From the NCBI GenBank assembly GCA_030636545.1, contig DAOVWR010000073.1, positions 1 through 6,137 on the forward strand: a stretch of DNA of 6,137 nt, written 5' to 3'. Numbering within the stretch: position 1 is the first letter of the stretch; each line of letters begins with the position of its first letter. This DNA comes from Mycoplasmatota bacterium. GTDB taxonomy: Bacteria > Bacillota_I > Bacilli_A > Izemoplasmatales > Izemoplasmataceae. Of the stretch, positions 4,995 through 6,137 are shown piece by piece. A model generated the notes under the pieces. That model saw only the letters and a list, made by a program, of their open reading frames with translations, was not told the origin of the DNA and made no database searches. A program made the translations under genes and the position numbers.

Positions 4995-6137
4995 TTATTG
5001 AAATCCTTTAATACACTCCCCCACCACTTCACTAATTGTTGGGTGAGCATGTATAATGTTTTTATATTCATTAATGTTAATATTTTTATACATTATTGCT
5101 GTTACTTCATGAATTAAATCCGATGCATGAACACCAATAATATGACAACCTATTAAAATATCATCTTTATCAACAATCATCTTTATAAATCCATCTGTTT
5201 CATTTGAACACTGTGCTTTAGCATTTGTTTTAAACAAGTACTTATTAGTTCGGTAAACTTGATTTTCTAACTCCTGTTCAGTAACTCCTACTGTCGCAAT
5301 TTCCGGAAAACTAAAGACAACACTAGGAACTTGATCAAAGTTAATTTTCATTTCGTTGTTTAATATATGACTAACCGCTTTATAACCATCATATGTGGCT
5401 TTGTGAGCCAACATCAAGATGCCAGTTACATCACCAATAGCGTAGATATTATTAATATTAGTTTGGAAGTTATCGTTCACAGAAATACCATTTTCTGAAT
5501 ACTTAACTCCTAAACTATCTAAATCTAAGTTTCCAAAACTAGGAGCACGACCTGTACTTAATAAAACGTAATCAGTTTCAATTTCAACTAATTCACCTTT
5601 ACTCTCAACTATTGCGTAGTAAACTCCGGCTCTTTTAACAACTGACTTAAATGAAGATTTAGTATACATTTTTATACCTTGGCGCTTATATAAATTACGA
5701 GCGCGTTTTTTGATGTCTTTATCAAGCGGAGGTAATATTTCAGGTTCATATTCAACCAAAGTAATTTCACAATCAAAATAATTAAAGATTGTTGCCATTT
5801 CACAACCAATTACACCAGCACCAACAATTACCATTTTTTTAGGAAATACTTCTAATGATAATATATCAGTTGAGTCATGAATGATCGGTAAATCGCTGCC
5901 TTTAAAAGAAATTCTTTTGGAGACAGATCCAGTAGAAATAATAATATTTTTAGTTTTAATTATTTCTCCATTTACTTCCACTTCTGATGAGGAAACAATT
6001 GAAGCTGTTCCTTCAATTAACTCTACACCAAGCTTTTTAAGTGATGTTATAATATTATTTACTTGACTAGCTACAATAGTTTCTTTTCTAGTTTTAACTA
6101 CATCATAATCTACATTATATTTCTCTACTTCTACACC
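4995..6137 (-). CDS. lpdA: Dihydrolipoamide dehydrogenase (E3), C-terminal 380 residues, truncated by window edge
   Basis: FAD-dependent E3 subunit that reoxidises dihydrolipoyl groups with NAD+ in pyruvate or other 2-oxoacid dehydrogenase complexes. The frame is open from the right edge, so the start is outside the window; a GTG at 5981 is internal, because 52 further codons upstream read as family sequence (for example VKTRKETIVASQVNNI). About 85-95 N-terminal residues are missing, including the first FAD motif and the redox CxxxxC, so the disulphide cannot be checked. Visible (numbered in the 380-residue fragment): ISTGS, the NAD-binding VGAGVIGCE (about 105-113) with acidic VEYE after it, the second FAD motif YAIGDVTG (about 232-239), and the dimer-interface HAHPTISE, whose His365 and Glu370 form the catalytic pair. 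This last motif separates E3 from most glutathione and mercuric reductase relatives. Upstream E1/E2 genes cannot be seen but would be the expected neighbours. It converges with ispG. Confidence 0.93.
   Translation of the reverse strand, partial: GVEVEKYNVDYDVVKTRKETIVASQVNNIITSLKKLGVELIEGTASIVSSSEVEVNGEIIKTKNIIISTGSVSKRISFKGSDLPIIHDSTDILSLEVFPKKMVIVGAGVIGCEMATIFNYFDCEITLVEYEPEILPPLDKDIKKRARNLYKRQGIKMYTKSSFKSVVKRAGVYYAIVESKGELVEIETDYVLLSTGRAPSFGNLDLDSLGVKYSENGISVNDNFQTNINNIYAIGDVTGILMLAHKATYDGYKAVSHILNNEMKINFDQVPSVVFSFPEIATVGVTEQELENQVYRTNKYLFKTNAKAQCSNETDGFIKMIVDKDDILIGCHIIGVHASDLIHEVTAIMYKNININEYKNIIHAHPTISEVVGECIKGFQ

Noticed and set aside
5979..5981. GTG as the start of the dihydrolipoamide dehydrogenase gene
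   Set aside because: The same frame continues open through 52 upstream codons with family-like sequence to the right edge, so this is an internal Val codon.
5881..6066. Small plus-strand frame at the right end
   Set aside because: It is antisense to the conserved lpd reading frame, which stays open to the window edge and matches the E3 family.
1..6137. CRISPR arrays, transposon ends, tRNA or rRNA genes, a novel defence or accessory system
   Set aside because: No direct-repeat arrays, transposase-like frames, cloverleaf or rRNA-like stretches were seen; the window is almost fully covered by recognisable housekeeping genes and their control sites.

Overview
The window is an ordinary, densely packed, A+T-rich chromosomal segment carrying seven protein-coding genes and one partial gene set of housekeeping character. 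Every complete gene stops with TAA, Trp codons are TGG, and Shine-Dalgarno sites of the AGGAGG type are clear. Gene content points to a low-GC Bacillota/Mycoplasmatota-type bacterium: an hrcA-grpE-dnaK class I heat-shock operon with CIRCE operators, a ROK glucokinase with a YqgX-like hydrolase, and a zinc-type bL33. The MEP-pathway enzyme IspG and the TGG/TAA usage favour an Acholeplasma/Izemoplasma-like or basal low-GC Bacillus-like lineage over a host-restricted mycoplasma. This placement is inference from the sequence alone.

Layout from left to right. Positions 1-1859, minus strand: hrcA, grpE and the N-terminal 93 codons of dnaK form one operon (hrcA first), with gaps of 3 and 17 bases. 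Positions 1873-1946 hold its control region: a perfect-consensus sigma-A promoter (TTGACA, 17 bases, TATAAT) bracketed by two CIRCE operators, one over the -35 and one over the predicted transcription start. HrcA therefore should repress its own operon from two sites. Positions 1952-1989 hold the terminator of the next operon.

Positions 1988-3527, minus strand: a ROK-family glucokinase gene and, overlapping it by 8 bases, a small metallo-beta-lactamase-fold hydrolase gene of the glyoxalase II-like YqgX type. Just upstream lies rpmG (3576-3725), a 49-residue ribosomal protein too short for routine ORF lists, with its own promoter and a terminator hairpin that ends directly against the glucokinase Shine-Dalgarno site.

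Positions 3726-3835 are a divergent promoter region. ispG (3836-4900, plus strand) follows, ending in a strong hairpin terminator that contains its stop codon, with a second hairpin plus T-run downstream. Convergent to it on the minus strand is dihydrolipoamide dehydrogenase (4995 to beyond the right edge), of which 380 C-terminal residues are visible.

The genes connect only loosely: protein folding (hrcA-grpE-dnaK), sugar phosphorylation and thioester or metabolite hydrolysis (glk-MBL), translation (rpmG), isoprenoid precursor synthesis (ispG), and 2-oxoacid dehydrogenase complexes (lpd). I see no mobile element, CRISPR array, tRNA, rRNA or novel defence-like system. The most interesting signals are regulatory: the paired CIRCE sites, the rpmG/glk hairpin, and the very short putative ispG leader.
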